From Streptomyces sp. P9-A4 (GTDB taxonomy: Bacteria > Actinomycetota > Actinomycetes > Streptomycetales > Streptomycetaceae), in the NCBI RefSeq assembly GCF_036634195.1, contig NZ_JAZIFY010000001.1:5094501-5158500 (forward strand): a DNA stretch of 64,000 nucleotides, read 5' to 3'. The position numbers and the translations under genes are program-made. Numbering within the stretch: position 1 is the first letter of the stretch; each line of letters starts with the position of its first letter. The notes under the pieces were generated by a model, which was given only the letters and a program-made list of their open reading frames with translations, did no database searches and was not told where the DNA came from. Positions 53,059 through 61,894 of the stretch are shown in pieces.

Positions 53059-53690
53059 GCGGTGCCTCCCAGGGCGTTCGGGCCGCCGGGCCGGGCCGCC
53101 CCGAGCGCGGCGCGCAGTTCGCGGCGGGCACGGAGGGCGCGGGTCTTGACGGTGCCCTCGGGTATGCCGAGGAGCCGGGCGGTCTCGCGGGTCGTCAGGC
53201 CGTCGACGACGGTCGCCCGCAGGACCTCGGCGAGTTCGGGCGAGATGCGGTCGAGCGCGGCGCCGACCTCCCCGTACTCCAGACCCGCGAGCACCCGGTC
53301 CTCGGCCGCGAGCGCGTCGGCTGGCGGCTCCGTGGGCGCGGCGGCGTGCGCGGCGGCCCGTTCCACGGCCCGTTCCGCGCGGGCCCCGGCCCGCTGGGCG
53401 TCGACGAGCCGCCGGGCGGCGATGACCCACAGCCAGCCACCGGCCTCGCCCCGGCCCCGGTGTCCGCCGGCCGAGCGCCAGACCGTGACGAAGGTGTCCT
53501 GGAGGACCTCCCGCACGGTCTCCTCGTCGGGGCAGCGCCGGGCGAGGCGCGCGTGCAGCCAGCCGGCGTGCCGGTCGTACAGCACGGCGAGCGCCTCGGT
53601 GTCCCCCCGGGCGACCGCGCGCAGCAGCGCCGCGTCGTCCTTCCCGTCGCCCCCGGAGGGGCCTCCCCCTGCGGGGCGCAACAGTCTCAC
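53055..53690 (-). CDS. ECF-type RNA polymerase sigma factor
   Basis: A 211-residue sigma factor. Region 2 is seen at about 25-95 (L-A-V-L-Y-D-R-H-A, then V-L-Q-D-T-F-V-T-V-W-R, A-A-R-R-L-V-D), and region 4 at 140-200 (V-L-R-A-T-V-V-D-G-L-T-T-R-E-T-A-R-L-L-G-I-P-E-G-T-V-K-T-R). It should direct transcription of its own operon. Its partner anti-sigma is the next gene, with a 4-bp overlap. It leads the five-gene cassette. Confidence 0.93.
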   Translation of the reverse strand: MRLLRPAGGGPSGGDGKDDAALLRAVARGDTEALAVLYDRHAGWLHARLARRCPDEETVREVLQDTFVTVWRSAGGHRGRGEAGGWLWVIAARRLVDAQRAGARAERAVERAAAHAAAPTEPPADALAAEDRVLAGLEYGEVGAALDRISPELAEVLRATVVDGLTTRETARLLGIPEGTVKTRALRARRELRAALGAARPGGPNALGGTA

Positions 53691-53743
53691 GCCCTCTCTA
53701 TCGCGCGCGTGCCCCGGTTCGGTTCACCGCGCGGGCCGCGAAG

Positions 53744-54271
53744 TCAGGGACTCGTGGGCGGGCCGCCGTCGGGGAGGGCGGCGAAGACCCGCTGGAGGGC
53801 GGGCGGGCGTTCGCCGTCGCCCGCGACGACGACCCGGCCGCGGTACGTCACGGAGTACTGGAAGCCGTCGGCGATCGGGCGGCCGGCCGGGCGCTCGGGG
53901 ACCTGCGCGTAGGCGGGGTCCTCCAGGGCGGCCCGGAGCTCGGCGGCCTCGGCGGGGGTCTGGTGCCCGGTGCGGGGCGGCTCGGCGCCGGAGCGGCTGG
54001 TCCAGGTGCCGTCGTAGCGGACGACGAGACGGTTGGCGACGCCCGCGAAGCCGCCGCTGACGGCCACCTCGACGAGGACCTCACCCGGCTGGGGGTCGGC
54101 CGCCGGGGTGCCGGGGCCGGTCGTGACGCTCGGCACGGCCGGTCCGCTCACCGCGGACGGCGGCCCGCCGGGCGCGGGGGTGATCCCGGGCCCGCAGCCG
54201 CTCGCACCGCCGACCAGGGCCCCGATCAGCAGCAGGCTCCCGCACCAGGTCTTCCGTACGCCTCGCACCAT
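53744..54271 (-). CDS. putative lipoprotein
   Basis: A 175-residue protein with a signal peptide ending in a lipobox-like G-A-S-G-C. A Pro/Gly/Thr linker leads to a beta-rich domain (V-L-V-E-V-A-V-S-G-G-F-A-G, then Y-S-V-T-Y-R-G-R-V-V-V). It has no recognised family. ATG 54271 is used; an ATG 27 bp upstream gives a longer N-terminus. The gene ends 54 bp before the sigma-factor start, on the same strand, so it might be in the same regulon. Confidence 0.75.
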   Translation of the reverse strand: MVRGVRKTWCGSLLLIGALVGGASGCGPGITPAPGGPPSAVSGPAVPSVTTGPGTPAADPQPGEVLVEVAVSGGFAGVANRLVVRYDGTWTSRSGAEPPRTGHQTPAEAAELRAALEDPAYAQVPERPAGRPIADGFQYSVTYRGRVVVAGDGERPPALQRVFAALPDGGPPTSP

Positions 54272-54368
54272 GGTCCGAGCATGCCCGCAAGGGGGCACCG
54301 CGCGCAGCCGGACGGCCGGGATTCCGCCCGGACGGTGGAGGTCGCCTGCCCGCGGCGGCTCGGGACCG

Positions 54369-55007
54369 TCAGCCCTCCGTCCGCACGATCCCCGTCACCG
54401 GCCCCCGGTAGCGCCAGTCGAGGGAGTCGTACAGCGCGAGGCCGTCCGTGGTCGCGGCGAGTACCCCGGTCCGCGCGCCCGCCTGGGCGGCGGCGGCCTC
54501 CAGGGTGCGCATGACGTTGGCGCCGAGGCCGCGCCGCCGGTGGCCGGGGTCGGTCTCGATCTGGTCGGCGACGGCGGTGGAGCCGGTCGGTGCGATCCGG
54601 CCGCGCGCGGCGAGCGTGCCGTCGGGGGCGAAGATCCGGACCCGGATGACGCCTTCGCGCAGCTCGGTGGTCCGCGCGTACCCCTCGGGCGGTGCGGGCC
54701 TGGCGGCGGGGTCCAGCGGCTTGACCATCATGAAGCCCGGGTCGTCGGGGACGGCCCAGCCCTCGGTGATCCACGCGCCCGCGTCCTCGGGTCCCGCCAT
54801 GATCTTGAGCCAGCTGTACGGGGCGGTGAGCCGGGCGCAGAGCGCGCCGACGGAGGCCGCGTCGGGGGCGGGCAGGACATGGCGTACGACGTGCCGGGGC
54901 AGGCCCACGTCGATCCGGTGGCCCCAGGGCTCGGCGACGGGGGCCGGGGTCCCCCGGGAGACGGCCCAGCCCGCCACCCAGGCCGATGTAATAGACGAGA
55001 TATCCAT
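54369..55007 (-). CDS. GNAT family N-acetyltransferase
   Basis: A 212-residue protein. The C-terminal half holds the GNAT core: V-A-D-Q-I-E-T-D-P-G-H-R-R-R-G-L-G-A-N-V-M, with the R-R-R-G-L-G acetyl-CoA loop near residue 160, then L-Y-D-S-L-D-W. The N-terminal half (W-G-H-R-I-D-V-G-L-P-R) is a related but more divergent region. The substrate is unknown. It is divergent from lon. Confidence 0.85.
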   Translation of the reverse strand: MDISSITSAWVAGWAVSRGTPAPVAEPWGHRIDVGLPRHVVRHVLPAPDAASVGALCARLTAPYSWLKIMAGPEDAGAWITEGWAVPDDPGFMMVKPLDPAARPAPPEGYARTTELREGVIRVRIFAPDGTLAARGRIAPTGSTAVADQIETDPGHRRRGLGANVMRTLEAAAAQAGARTGVLAATTDGLALYDSLDWRYRGPVTGIVRTEG

Positions 55008-55095
55008 GCAGGCATTACATCGGCGGGAGGCTCTGTGTAGGGGTCTGATCGCTCAGGGCGAACAGGCGTCCGGGAACATTCCTCGGCTCACATGC

Positions 55096-55116
55096 ATTGA
55101 GTCCACATAGCTCAAC
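55096..55116. promoter_or_regulatory. HAIR-like element (HspR operator) upstream of lon
   Basis: ATTGAGT, 7 bp, GCTCAAC. The HAIR consensus is CTTGAGT-N7-ACTCAAG; this site matches 11 of 14 positions with correct spacing. It lies 22 bp before the lon start. In streptomycetes lon is a known HspR target, which supports the call. Confidence 0.75.
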
Positions 55117-55137
55117 TTGACTGCCGAAGGGGAGATC

Positions 55138-57549
55138 ATGGCTTCTGACTCCAAGCCGTCCGTGCCGCTCACTCTGCCTGTGCTGCCGCTCGACGACGAG
55201 GTCGTGCTGCCCGGAATGGTGGTGCCGCTCGACCTGTCCGACAACGACGTGCGCGCCGCCGTCGAGGCGGCCCAGGCCGCCGCGCGGCCCGGCGCCGGCA
55301 AGCCCAGGGTGCTGCTGGTGCCCCGTGTCGACGGGACCTACGCCGGGACCGGCGTCCTGGGGACCGTCGAACAGGTCGGACGGCTGTCCGACGGCGATCC
55401 CGGCGCCCTGATCCGCGGCGTCGGCCGCGTCCGCATCGGTGCCGGCACGACCGGACCCGGCGCCGCCCTGTGGGTGGAGGGCAGCACCGTCGAGGAGACC
55501 CTGCCCGACCCGCTGCCCGGCCAGGTCACCGATCTGGTCAAGGAGTACAAGGCGCTGGCCACCAGCTGGCTCAAGAAGCGCGGTGCCTGGCAGGTCGTCG
55601 ACCGCGTCCAGCAGATCGAAGGCGTCGGCGCCCTCGCCGACAACTCCGGGTACTCGCCCTTCCTCACCGTCGAGCAGAAGGTCGCCATCCTGGAGACCGC
55701 CGATCCGGTCGCCCGTCTCAGGCTCGCCACCGCCCAGCTCCGCGAGCACCTCGCCGAGCAGGACGTCGCCGAGACCATCGCCAAGGACGTCCAGGAGGGC
55801 GTCGACAAGCAGCAGCGAGAGTTCCTGCTCCGCCGTCAGCTCGAAGCCGTCCGCAAGGAGCTCCGCGACCTCAACGGCGAGGCCGAGGGAGACGAGTCCG
55901 ACGACTACCGCGCCCGCGTGGAGGCCGCCGACCTGCCCGAGAAGGTCCGCGAGGCCGCCCTCAAGGAGGTCGAGAAGCTGGAGCGGTCCAGCGACCAGTC
56001 CCCCGAGGGCTCCTGGATCCGCACCTGGCTGGACACCGTTCTCGAACTGCCCTGGAACGAGCGGACCGAGGACCGGTACGACATCCGGGGCGCCCGCGCC
56101 GTGCTCGACGCCGAGCACGCGGGCCTGGACGACGTGAAGGAGCGCATCACCGAGTACCTGGCGGTGCGCAAGCGGCGCTCCGAGCGCGGCCTCGGCGTCG
56201 TCGGCGGGCGTCGCGGCGGCGCCGTGCTGGCCCTCGTCGGCCCGCCCGGCGTCGGCAAGACCTCCCTCGGTGAGTCCGTCGCGCACGCGATGGGACGCGA
56301 GTTCGTCCGGGTCGCCCTCGGTGGCGTACGGGACGAGGCCGAGATCCGCGGCCACCGGCGTACGTACGTGGGCGCCCTGCCCGGCCGGATCGTCCGGGCG
56401 ATCAAGGAGGCCGGGTCCATGAACCCGGTGGTGCTGCTCGACGAGATCGACAAGGTCGGCTCCGACTTCCGCGGCGACCCCGCCGCAGCCCTCCTCGAAG
56501 TCCTCGACCCGGCGCAGAACCACACCTTCCGCGACCACTACCTGGAGGTCGAACTCGACCTCTCCGACGTCGTCTTCCTGGCCACGGCCAACGTCCTGGA
56601 AGCCATCCCCGAGGCCCTGCTCGACCGCATGGAGCTGGTCAGGCTCGACGGCTACACCGAGGACGAGAAGGTCGTCATCGCCCGCGACCACCTGCTGCCC
56701 CGGCAGCTGGAGCGCGCGGGCCTCGAGCCCGGCGAGGTCGTCCTCGAGGACGCGAGCCTGCGCAGGCTCGCCGGCGAGTACACCCGCGAGGCGGGCGTCC
56801 GCACCCTGGAGCGGGCCGTCTCCCGGCTGCTCCGCAAGATCGCCGCACAGCACGAACTGGGCGACCGCGAACTGCCGTTCACGGTCGGACCGGACGACCT
56901 GCGGGACCTCATCGGCCGGCCGCACCACGTCCCCGAGTCCGCGCAGGACCCGGCGGAGCGCCGTACGGCCGTGCCGGGTGTCGCCACCGGGCTCGCGGTG
57001 ACCGGGGCGGGCGGTGACGTGCTCTTCGTCGAGGCGTCCCTCGCCGACCCGGAGACCGGCGCGGCCGGGCTGACCCTCACGGGCCAGCTGGGCGACGTGA
57101 TGAAGGAGTCGGCGCAGATCGCGCTCTCCTTCCTCCGCTCGCACGGCGCGGAACTGGAGCTGCCCGTCACCGGTCTGAAGGACCGTGGCGTGCACATCCA
57201 CTTCCCGGCGGGCGCCGTCCCCAAGGACGGTCCGAGCGCGGGCGTCACCATGACGACGGCGCTGGCCTCCCTGCTGAGCGGCCGGCTGGTCCGTACGGAC
57301 GTGGCCATGACCGGCGAGGTCTCCCTCACCGGCCGGGTCCTCCCGATCGGCGGCGTGAAGCAGAAGCTCCTGGCCGCGCACCGGGCGGGCATCACGACGG
57401 TCGTGATCCCCAAGCGGAACGAGGCCGATCTGGACGACGTCCCGGCCGAGATCCTGGAGAAGCTGGAGGTCCACCCGGTGACCGACGTCCGCCAGGTCCT
57501 GGAGATCGCGCTGGCGCCGGCGGCGGTGCCGGTGGGCGTGGCGGCCTGA
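55138..57549 (+). CDS. lon: ATP-dependent protease Lon
   Basis: An 803-residue LonA protease. An N-terminal substrate-binding domain (about 1-200) is followed by a coiled region, the AAA+ domain with G-P-P-G-V-G-K-T and V-V-L-L-D-E-I-D-K, and the protease domain with catalytic Ser in K-D-G-P-S-A-G-V and Lys in G-G-V-K-Q-K-L-L-A-A. It degrades misfolded and regulatory proteins. ATG 55138 follows GGGGAG. The HAIR-like site upstream implies induction when HspR is titrated after heat or proteotoxic stress. Confidence 0.97.
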   Translation: MASDSKPSVPLTLPVLPLDDEVVLPGMVVPLDLSDNDVRAAVEAAQAAARPGAGKPRVLLVPRVDGTYAGTGVLGTVEQVGRLSDGDPGALIRGVGRVRIGAGTTGPGAALWVEGSTVEETLPDPLPGQVTDLVKEYKALATSWLKKRGAWQVVDRVQQIEGVGALADNSGYSPFLTVEQKVAILETADPVARLRLATAQLREHLAEQDVAETIAKDVQEGVDKQQREFLLRRQLEAVRKELRDLNGEAEGDESDDYRARVEAADLPEKVREAALKEVEKLERSSDQSPEGSWIRTWLDTVLELPWNERTEDRYDIRGARAVLDAEHAGLDDVKERITEYLAVRKRRSERGLGVVGGRRGGAVLALVGPPGVGKTSLGESVAHAMGREFVRVALGGVRDEAEIRGHRRTYVGALPGRIVRAIKEAGSMNPVVLLDEIDKVGSDFRGDPAAALLEVLDPAQNHTFRDHYLEVELDLSDVVFLATANVLEAIPEALLDRMELVRLDGYTEDEKVVIARDHLLPRQLERAGLEPGEVVLEDASLRRLAGEYTREAGVRTLERAVSRLLRKIAAQHELGDRELPFTVGPDDLRDLIGRPHHVPESAQDPAERRTAVPGVATGLAVTGAGGDVLFVEASLADPETGAAGLTLTGQLGDVMKESAQIALSFLRSHGAELELPVTGLKDRGVHIHFPAGAVPKDGPSAGVTMTTALASLLSGRLVRTDVAMTGEVSLTGRVLPIGGVKQKLLAAHRAGITTVVIPKRNEADLDDVPAEILEKLEVHPVTDVRQVLEIALAPAAVPVGVAA

Positions 57550-57560
57550 CGTTCGCGCGG

Positions 57561-57595
57561 CGGAGCGGGGTGTCCTCGACGGGCGCCCCGCTCCG
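57561..57595 (+). terminator. terminator after lon
   Basis: A 10-bp perfect stem, CGGAGCGGGG (57561-57570) and CCCCGCTCCG (57586-57595), 12 bp past the stop codon. A related G/C block repeats just downstream. Confidence 0.65.
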
Positions 57596-57690
57596 TCGTG
57601 CCCCGGGGTGTCCTCGAAGGCGTCCCGCTCCGCCGTACCCGGGGGTAAATCGTGACCCGGATGTCAGTTGGGGCTGTCATGCTCGTACGC

Positions 57691-58284
57691 ATGAACGAAG
57701 ACGCCTTCTGGGCTCTCATCGACGAGTTGAGCCGCCGCCCCGGTGACCGGGACGAGCGGCTGGAGTGGCTGGGCGGAGAGCTGCTCCGGCGTCCCGCCGC
57801 CGAGAGCGTGGAGTTCCAGGTACGGCTGGAGCGGGCGTGCGAGACCGCCGACCGGAAGGACCTGTGGAGGGCTGCGAACCGGATCGAGGGCGGCGACTGC
57901 ACGGACGACGGCTTCCACTACTTCACGCTCTGGCTGGTGGGCCAGGGACGCAAGGTGTACGAGTCGGTCGTCACCGACCCAGACGCACTGGCGGACGTGC
58001 CGGGGATACGGCTCCTGGTGGGGCGGCCCCAAGACGACTGGGACGACGACGAGTGGCCCGAGTGGGAGGAGCTCGACTATGTCGCGCAGGACGCCTACGA
58101 CGAGCTGACCGGCCAGGAGGGCGACGACGGCGAGGAGTTCCTCGACGCCGTGGAGGAGGCCGAGGAGGCCGCCGAGGCGGCGGGGGAGTGGGAAGAGGAC
58201 GACGATTCCCGGGGCTCTCGCCCGGAAGGGGTGGCGCTGCCCCGGCTCACCGCCCTCTTCCCGCTCGGGACGTCCGGCTCCTGA
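57691..58284 (+). CDS. DUF4240 domain protein
   Basis: A 197-residue acidic protein. Residues 1-115 show the DUF4240 pattern: M-N-E-D-A-F-W-A-L-I-D-E, then Y-F-T-L-W-L-V-G-Q-G and V-Y-E-S-V-V-T-D-P-D-A-L. Residues 120-180 are Glu/Asp-rich. The function of the family is unknown. ATG 57691 is used, with an in-frame ATG 12 bp upstream. Confidence 0.85.
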   Translation: MNEDAFWALIDELSRRPGDRDERLEWLGGELLRRPAAESVEFQVRLERACETADRKDLWRAANRIEGGDCTDDGFHYFTLWLVGQGRKVYESVVTDPDALADVPGIRLLVGRPQDDWDDDEWPEWEELDYVAQDAYDELTGQEGDDGEEFLDAVEEAEEAAEAAGEWEEDDDSRGSRPEGVALPRLTALFPLGTSGS

Positions 58285-58296
58285 CGGGTTCCGCGC

Positions 58297-58334
58297 GGGT
58301 ACCGGCACGGACCGTGCGGTCCGCGCCGGTACCC
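58297..58334. terminator. bidirectional terminator between DUF4240 and LPMO genes
   Basis: A 10-bp outer stem, GGGTACCGGC with GCCGGTACCC, encloses a second 7-bp stem, CGGACCG with CGGTCCG. The whole forms one long hairpin between convergent genes. Confidence 0.75.
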
Positions 58335-58351
58335 GGCGGATTCCGCCGGGA

Positions 58352-59236
58352 CTAGGAGGCGGACGGGTTCCGGCGGCGGCCCAGGAGCAGGGTGCCCGCC
58401 GCGAAGACGGCGAGCCCGCCCGCGCCCGCGAGGGCCAGGGGGAGCGGCGAGGCGGGGGTCTCGGCGGTCTCGGCGGAGAGGGCCGGGGGCTGCTCGTCGC
58501 CGCCGTGGCCCGCGTGGCTCACGGTGGACAGTTCGGCGCCCGCCGCGATCTTCGCCTCGGTGGGGGCCTGCGCCCGGGCCGTGCCGGCCTGCGCCGCCGC
58601 CCCGCCGAAGGTGACGTCCGAGCAGCTGTAGAAGGCCTCGGGGCTGTCGTTGCGCTGCCACACCTTGTAGACGATGTGACGGCCGGTGCGGGCGGGGAGG
58701 TTGCCCGTGAAGTTGTAGTAGCCGTCGGTGGCGGTGCGGGTGGTGTTGTAGACGGCGACGGGGGTCGCGTCCAGGTCCGACCACTTCAGGGGCTGCGTCG
58801 GGTCGAAGCCGGGCTTGGTGATGTAGACGGTCATGGTGCCCGAGTGGGCGGCCGTCACCCGGACCTTGAAGTCGAAGGAGCCCGCGGCGACCGCGGTCGC
58901 CGGCCAGTCGGTGCGGGCCCAGTCCAGCGCCCGGTACTTCTCGCGGTTCGCCGAGCAGAGCTTGCCGTCGGGGATGAGGGCCTGGTGCTGCCCCGCGGCG
59001 TTGGCGATGTTGACCTCGTTCCAGTCGTAGAGCGGCTGGGTGCCGGAGTCGGCGACGAGGTCCTTGCACACCTGGGACCTGGGGGTCTCGGGGCCCTCGG
59101 CGTAACAGGCGGCGATGCGGCTGACCGGGTTGAAGACGGCCCCGTGGGCGGCGGCGGTGGTGGGGGTCAGGCCGACGAGTGCGGTGGCGGCGGACAGGGC
59201 GGCGACGCCGGTGGCGGTGCGGCGGTAGGACGGCAT
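58352..59236 (-). CDS. secreted AA10 lytic polysaccharide monooxygenase (chitin-binding)
   Basis: A 294-residue secreted copper enzyme. A signal peptide ends in A-A-A, leaving H-G-A-V-F-N-P at the new N-terminus, where the His is half of the copper histidine brace; the second is in R-T-G-R-H-I-V-Y-K-V-W. Cys pairs as in AA10 are present. After an Ala-rich linker, a C-terminal membrane helix and R-R-R end anchor it, which is unlike the usual soluble chitin-binding proteins. It oxidises chitin chains. A DasR-like site precedes it. Confidence 0.93.
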   Translation of the reverse strand: MPSYRRTATGVAALSAATALVGLTPTTAAAHGAVFNPVSRIAACYAEGPETPRSQVCKDLVADSGTQPLYDWNEVNIANAAGQHQALIPDGKLCSANREKYRALDWARTDWPATAVAAGSFDFKVRVTAAHSGTMTVYITKPGFDPTQPLKWSDLDATPVAVYNTTRTATDGYYNFTGNLPARTGRHIVYKVWQRNDSPEAFYSCSDVTFGGAAAQAGTARAQAPTEAKIAAGAELSTVSHAGHGGDEQPPALSAETAETPASPLPLALAGAGGLAVFAAGTLLLGRRRNPSAS

Positions 59237-59332
59237 GCGGGGGCTCTCTCTCGTGCGTGGGGGAGGACGGAACGAGCAACGCGCGCTGAGCGGAAGGAAG
59301 TTGAATCCCGGGCGACCGCGATAGAGCGTCGC

Positions 59333-59348
59333 ATTGGTCCATACCAAT
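59333..59348. promoter_or_regulatory. DasR-like (dre) operator upstream of the LPMO gene
   Basis: ATTGGTCCATACCAAT is a 16-bp inverted repeat with a 4-bp centre. Its core TGGTCCATACCA matches the DasR-type TGGTCTAGACCA at 10 of 12 positions. It lies about 97-112 bp upstream of the start codon. DasR represses chitin and N-acetylglucosamine genes in streptomycetes, so control of this LPMO by that regulator is likely. Confidence 0.7.
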
Positions 59349-59376
59349 GAGCAAGAGGGTGGGCGGAAAAAGCCGA

Positions 59377-59412
59377 AGCGGCCCCCGGGGTGCCGCGCAC
59401 CCGGGGACCGCT
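59377..59412 (-). terminator. terminator of the GH25 lysozyme gene
   Basis: An imperfect 16-bp stem (59377-59393 with 59397-59412), AGCGG-x-CCCCGGG type, about 15 bp beyond the lysozyme stop. It shields the LPMO promoter from read-through. Confidence 0.6.
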
Positions 59413-59427
59413 GGGAAGAAGGAGGCG

Positions 59428-60258
59428 TCAGCCGTTCGCGAGCGCCTGCACCCGCGAGTAGTCGCCGTTGAAGTGGTTGTGGTCGCCGACCGTGGGGCCG
59501 GAGGAGGTGTACTGCCAGATCGTGTAGTACTGCCAGCCGGCCGGGAGTTCGCCCACGTTCGAGGAGTACCGCGCGATCCACAGCGGGTTGGTCGTGGCGA
59601 AGGCGGCGGAGTTGCCGGTGCACTGGGTCCACCAGCTGGTCGCCGTGTAGATGACGGCGTCCCGCCCGGTCCGGTACTTGTACCGGTCGACGAAGTCGCG
59701 GATCCAGGACACCATCCCGGCCTGGGTCTTGCTGTAGCAGGTGGCGCCGTACGGGTTCCACTCGATGTCCAGCACGCCCGGCAGGGTCTTGCCGTCCTTC
59801 GACCAGCCGCCGCCGTTGTTGACGAAGTAGTCCGCCTGGGCCGCGCCGGTCGTCGTGTCCGGGGTGGCGAAGTGGTACGTGCCCCGGATCATGCCGACGT
59901 TGTACGAGCCGGTGTACTGCTGGTTGAACGAGGTGTTCTTGTAGTAGGTGCCCTCCGTCGCCTTGACGTAGGCCCACTTGACCCCGCTGTTCCACAGGGT
60001 GGACCAGGCCACGTTGCCGTTGTGGCTGGAGACGTCCACGCCTTCGGTCTGGACGGCCTGGGCGGAGGCGCCGCCGGGCGCGGAGCCCTGTCCGTCGTGG
60101 GCGATGACGCCCATGCCCATGCTGGCGGAACCGCGCGGGGGCACCACGCGGGTGCCCGGGTCCTGGGCGGCACCGGCGGACCCGGCGAGGGGGAGGAGGA
60201 GGGCCAGGGCCGCGAGGGCGGCGCCGGCGAGGGACGTTCCGGATCTGTGCACACGCAT
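59428..60258 (-). CDS. secreted GH25 lysozyme
   Basis: A 276-residue secreted enzyme. A signal peptide ends near A-G-A-A, and a linker of about 45 residues follows. The GH25 domain (about 70-276) begins G-V-D-V-S-S-H-N-G and has the catalytic acidic pair in V-L-D-I-E-W-N. It cleaves peptidoglycan. The closing W-Q-Y-T-S-S-G and F-N-G-D-Y are usual for the family. It is divergent from the MarR gene. Confidence 0.93.
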   Translation of the reverse strand: MRVHRSGTSLAGAALAALALLLPLAGSAGAAQDPGTRVVPPRGSASMGMGVIAHDGQGSAPGGASAQAVQTEGVDVSSHNGNVAWSTLWNSGVKWAYVKATEGTYYKNTSFNQQYTGSYNVGMIRGTYHFATPDTTTGAAQADYFVNNGGGWSKDGKTLPGVLDIEWNPYGATCYSKTQAGMVSWIRDFVDRYKYRTGRDAVIYTATSWWTQCTGNSAAFATTNPLWIARYSSNVGELPAGWQYYTIWQYTSSGPTVGDHNHFNGDYSRVQALANG

Positions 60259-60481
60259 TGCGTGCCTCCGAAAGGCTCGGTGGGGGAGCGGTGTCGGCGG
60301 GCCCTGGTGTGGACATGTCATTAGGGCTGCCGGGGAAGACGCTACGCACGTAGACCCGCCCGGCGGAAGGGGGCCTGATGGCTGCCGTTGGTCTACTCCT
60401 GCGAAATACTGAAGGAGCTGCGGCGATGAGCGCCGCCGGAAGAAACTTTCAGCGGCCGGAAAGCACATGGGAGGTGCTGAC

Positions 60482-60964
60482 GTGCACGGAAGCGGTACGG
60501 GAAGTGAAGGCCGGGCCACCCCCGGAGGTGGTGTGGACCAGGAATTCCTGGCCCTCGAACGGGAGCTGGCGGTCTTTCTGCGCCGCGCCCGCGCCCAGTC
60601 CGGCGAGATGGCCCGCGAGGTCCACCCCGAACTGGAGCCCGCCGCCTACGGCCTCTTCGTACGCCTCGACGACGCCGGGCCCCAGCGGGCCACCGAACTC
60701 GCCGGGTACTTCGGCGTCGGCAAGGCCACGATGAGCCGCCAGCTCCGCGCCCTCGAAGACCTGGGACTGGTCGCCCGCGACCCCGACCCCGCCGACGGCC
60801 GCGCCTCGCTCGTCCGCCTCACCGAGGAGGGCCGCGACCGCTTCCGCAGCGTCCGCGACGCCCGGCGCGAGCGCTACGTCCGCAAGCTCGCCGACTGGGA
60901 CCGCGCCGAGGTCGCCGAACTCGCCCGCCTCCTGAACCACTTCAACGTCCGCTCGGAGGGCTGA
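60482..60964 (+). CDS. MarR family transcriptional regulator
   Basis: A 160-residue regulator. The winged helix lies at about 50-110: R-A-T-E-L-A-G-Y-F-G-V-G-K-A-T-M-S-R-Q-L-R-A-L-E is the recognition region and D-P-A-D-G-R-A-S-L-V-R-L-T the wing. GTG 60482 is chosen because GGGAGG lies 7 bp upstream; ATG 60467 is in frame. The targets are unknown, though the divergent lysozyme is a candidate. Confidence 0.88.
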   Translation: MHGSGTGSEGRATPGGGVDQEFLALERELAVFLRRARAQSGEMAREVHPELEPAAYGLFVRLDDAGPQRATELAGYFGVGKATMSRQLRALEDLGLVARDPDPADGRASLVRLTEEGRDRFRSVRDARRERYVRKLADWDRAEVAELARLLNHFNVRSEG

Positions 60965-61102
60965 ACGCGGGCCGCGGGGCCGCGGGTCGCGTCCGCCGAC
61001 GGCTGTTCCGGCTGTCCGGCCGCCCGGGCCGCGTCCGCCCGGGACGCCCGCCGACGGCCGTTCCCGCTGTCCGGCCGCCCCGGACTCCCCGACGGCCCTC
61101 CC

Positions 61103-61894
61103 TCAGTCGCCCGACAGCTCCGTGTAGACCGCCGTCGCGTCGTCGTGCCGCTTCCAGCGGCGCGCCCCGCCCGCCCGCTCGTCCGCCGTCTCCAGGGCCC
61201 GCACCCGGTGGAGCAGGCCGAGCGACCCCTCCTTGCGCAGGACGCCGAGGCAGTCCGTCCAGTCGCCCGCGCCGAACAGGTCCACCCAGCGGCTCGCCCC
61301 GTCCGTCAGCGCGGCCAGCGACCGCACCTCCGCGCGCGGGGTCGTCCCCGTCACCGCCCGCGCCGCGACCGCCGGGTCGGCCGCCGCCGTGAAGAAGCCG
61401 CCCTCCCGGTTCCGCAGCCGGTCCGTCGCCTCCAGGGAGCGCAGGATCTCGTCCGGCACCCGGTCGAGCCGGTCGTCGAGCACCGCCCGTACCGCCCCGT
61501 CCGGCGCCTCGACCAGGAGGACCGAGTCGGAGAGCACGAGGTGCTCGACACGGGTGTCGTCCCAGCGGACGAGGACCACGGTCGCCTGGGGCGTACGCAC
61601 GTGAGAAAGGTCACAGGTGTCCCGGTGGGCGTCCGCGGTGCGCCGGATCGCCCGGGACAGGATCTCGGACAGGGGCACGTCCGGCCGGGAAGCGGACAGT
61701 TCGGCCAAAGCCCCACCCAGGCGGGCGGTGAACCACGGCACGGAGTGCACACAACCGTCATCGGTCGCGGGTGGTGTGACGCCATCGAGGAGGACGACGG
61801 TTCCACCCCGGCCCGAGGCGGGCAGGGCGGCGGCCGCCCAGTCCTCGTTGGGGCGTTCGGGGCTGCCGGGAAGAGAGGCGACATCGCTGCGCAT
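61103..61894 (-). CDS. PP2C-like serine/threonine phosphatase
   Basis: A 263-residue protein with PP2C-type motifs: N-E-D-W near the start, V-V-L-L-D-G-V, L-A-A-L-T-D-G-A-S-R-W, and a final D-D-A-T-A-V-Y. The N-terminus lacks the usual arginine before the first motif, and spacing is shorter than in canonical PP2C, so activity is not certain. It stands between MarR and the divergent histidine kinase. Confidence 0.82.
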   Translation of the reverse strand: MRSDVASLPGSPERPNEDWAAAALPASGRGGTVVLLDGVTPPATDDGCVHSVPWFTARLGGALAELSASRPDVPLSEILSRAIRRTADAHRDTCDLSHVRTPQATVVLVRWDDTRVEHLVLSDSVLLVEAPDGAVRAVLDDRLDRVPDEILRSLEATDRLRNREGGFFTAAADPAVAARAVTGTTPRAEVRSLAALTDGASRWVDLFGAGDWTDCLGVLRKEGSLGLLHRVRALETADERAGGARRWKRHDDATAVYTELSGD

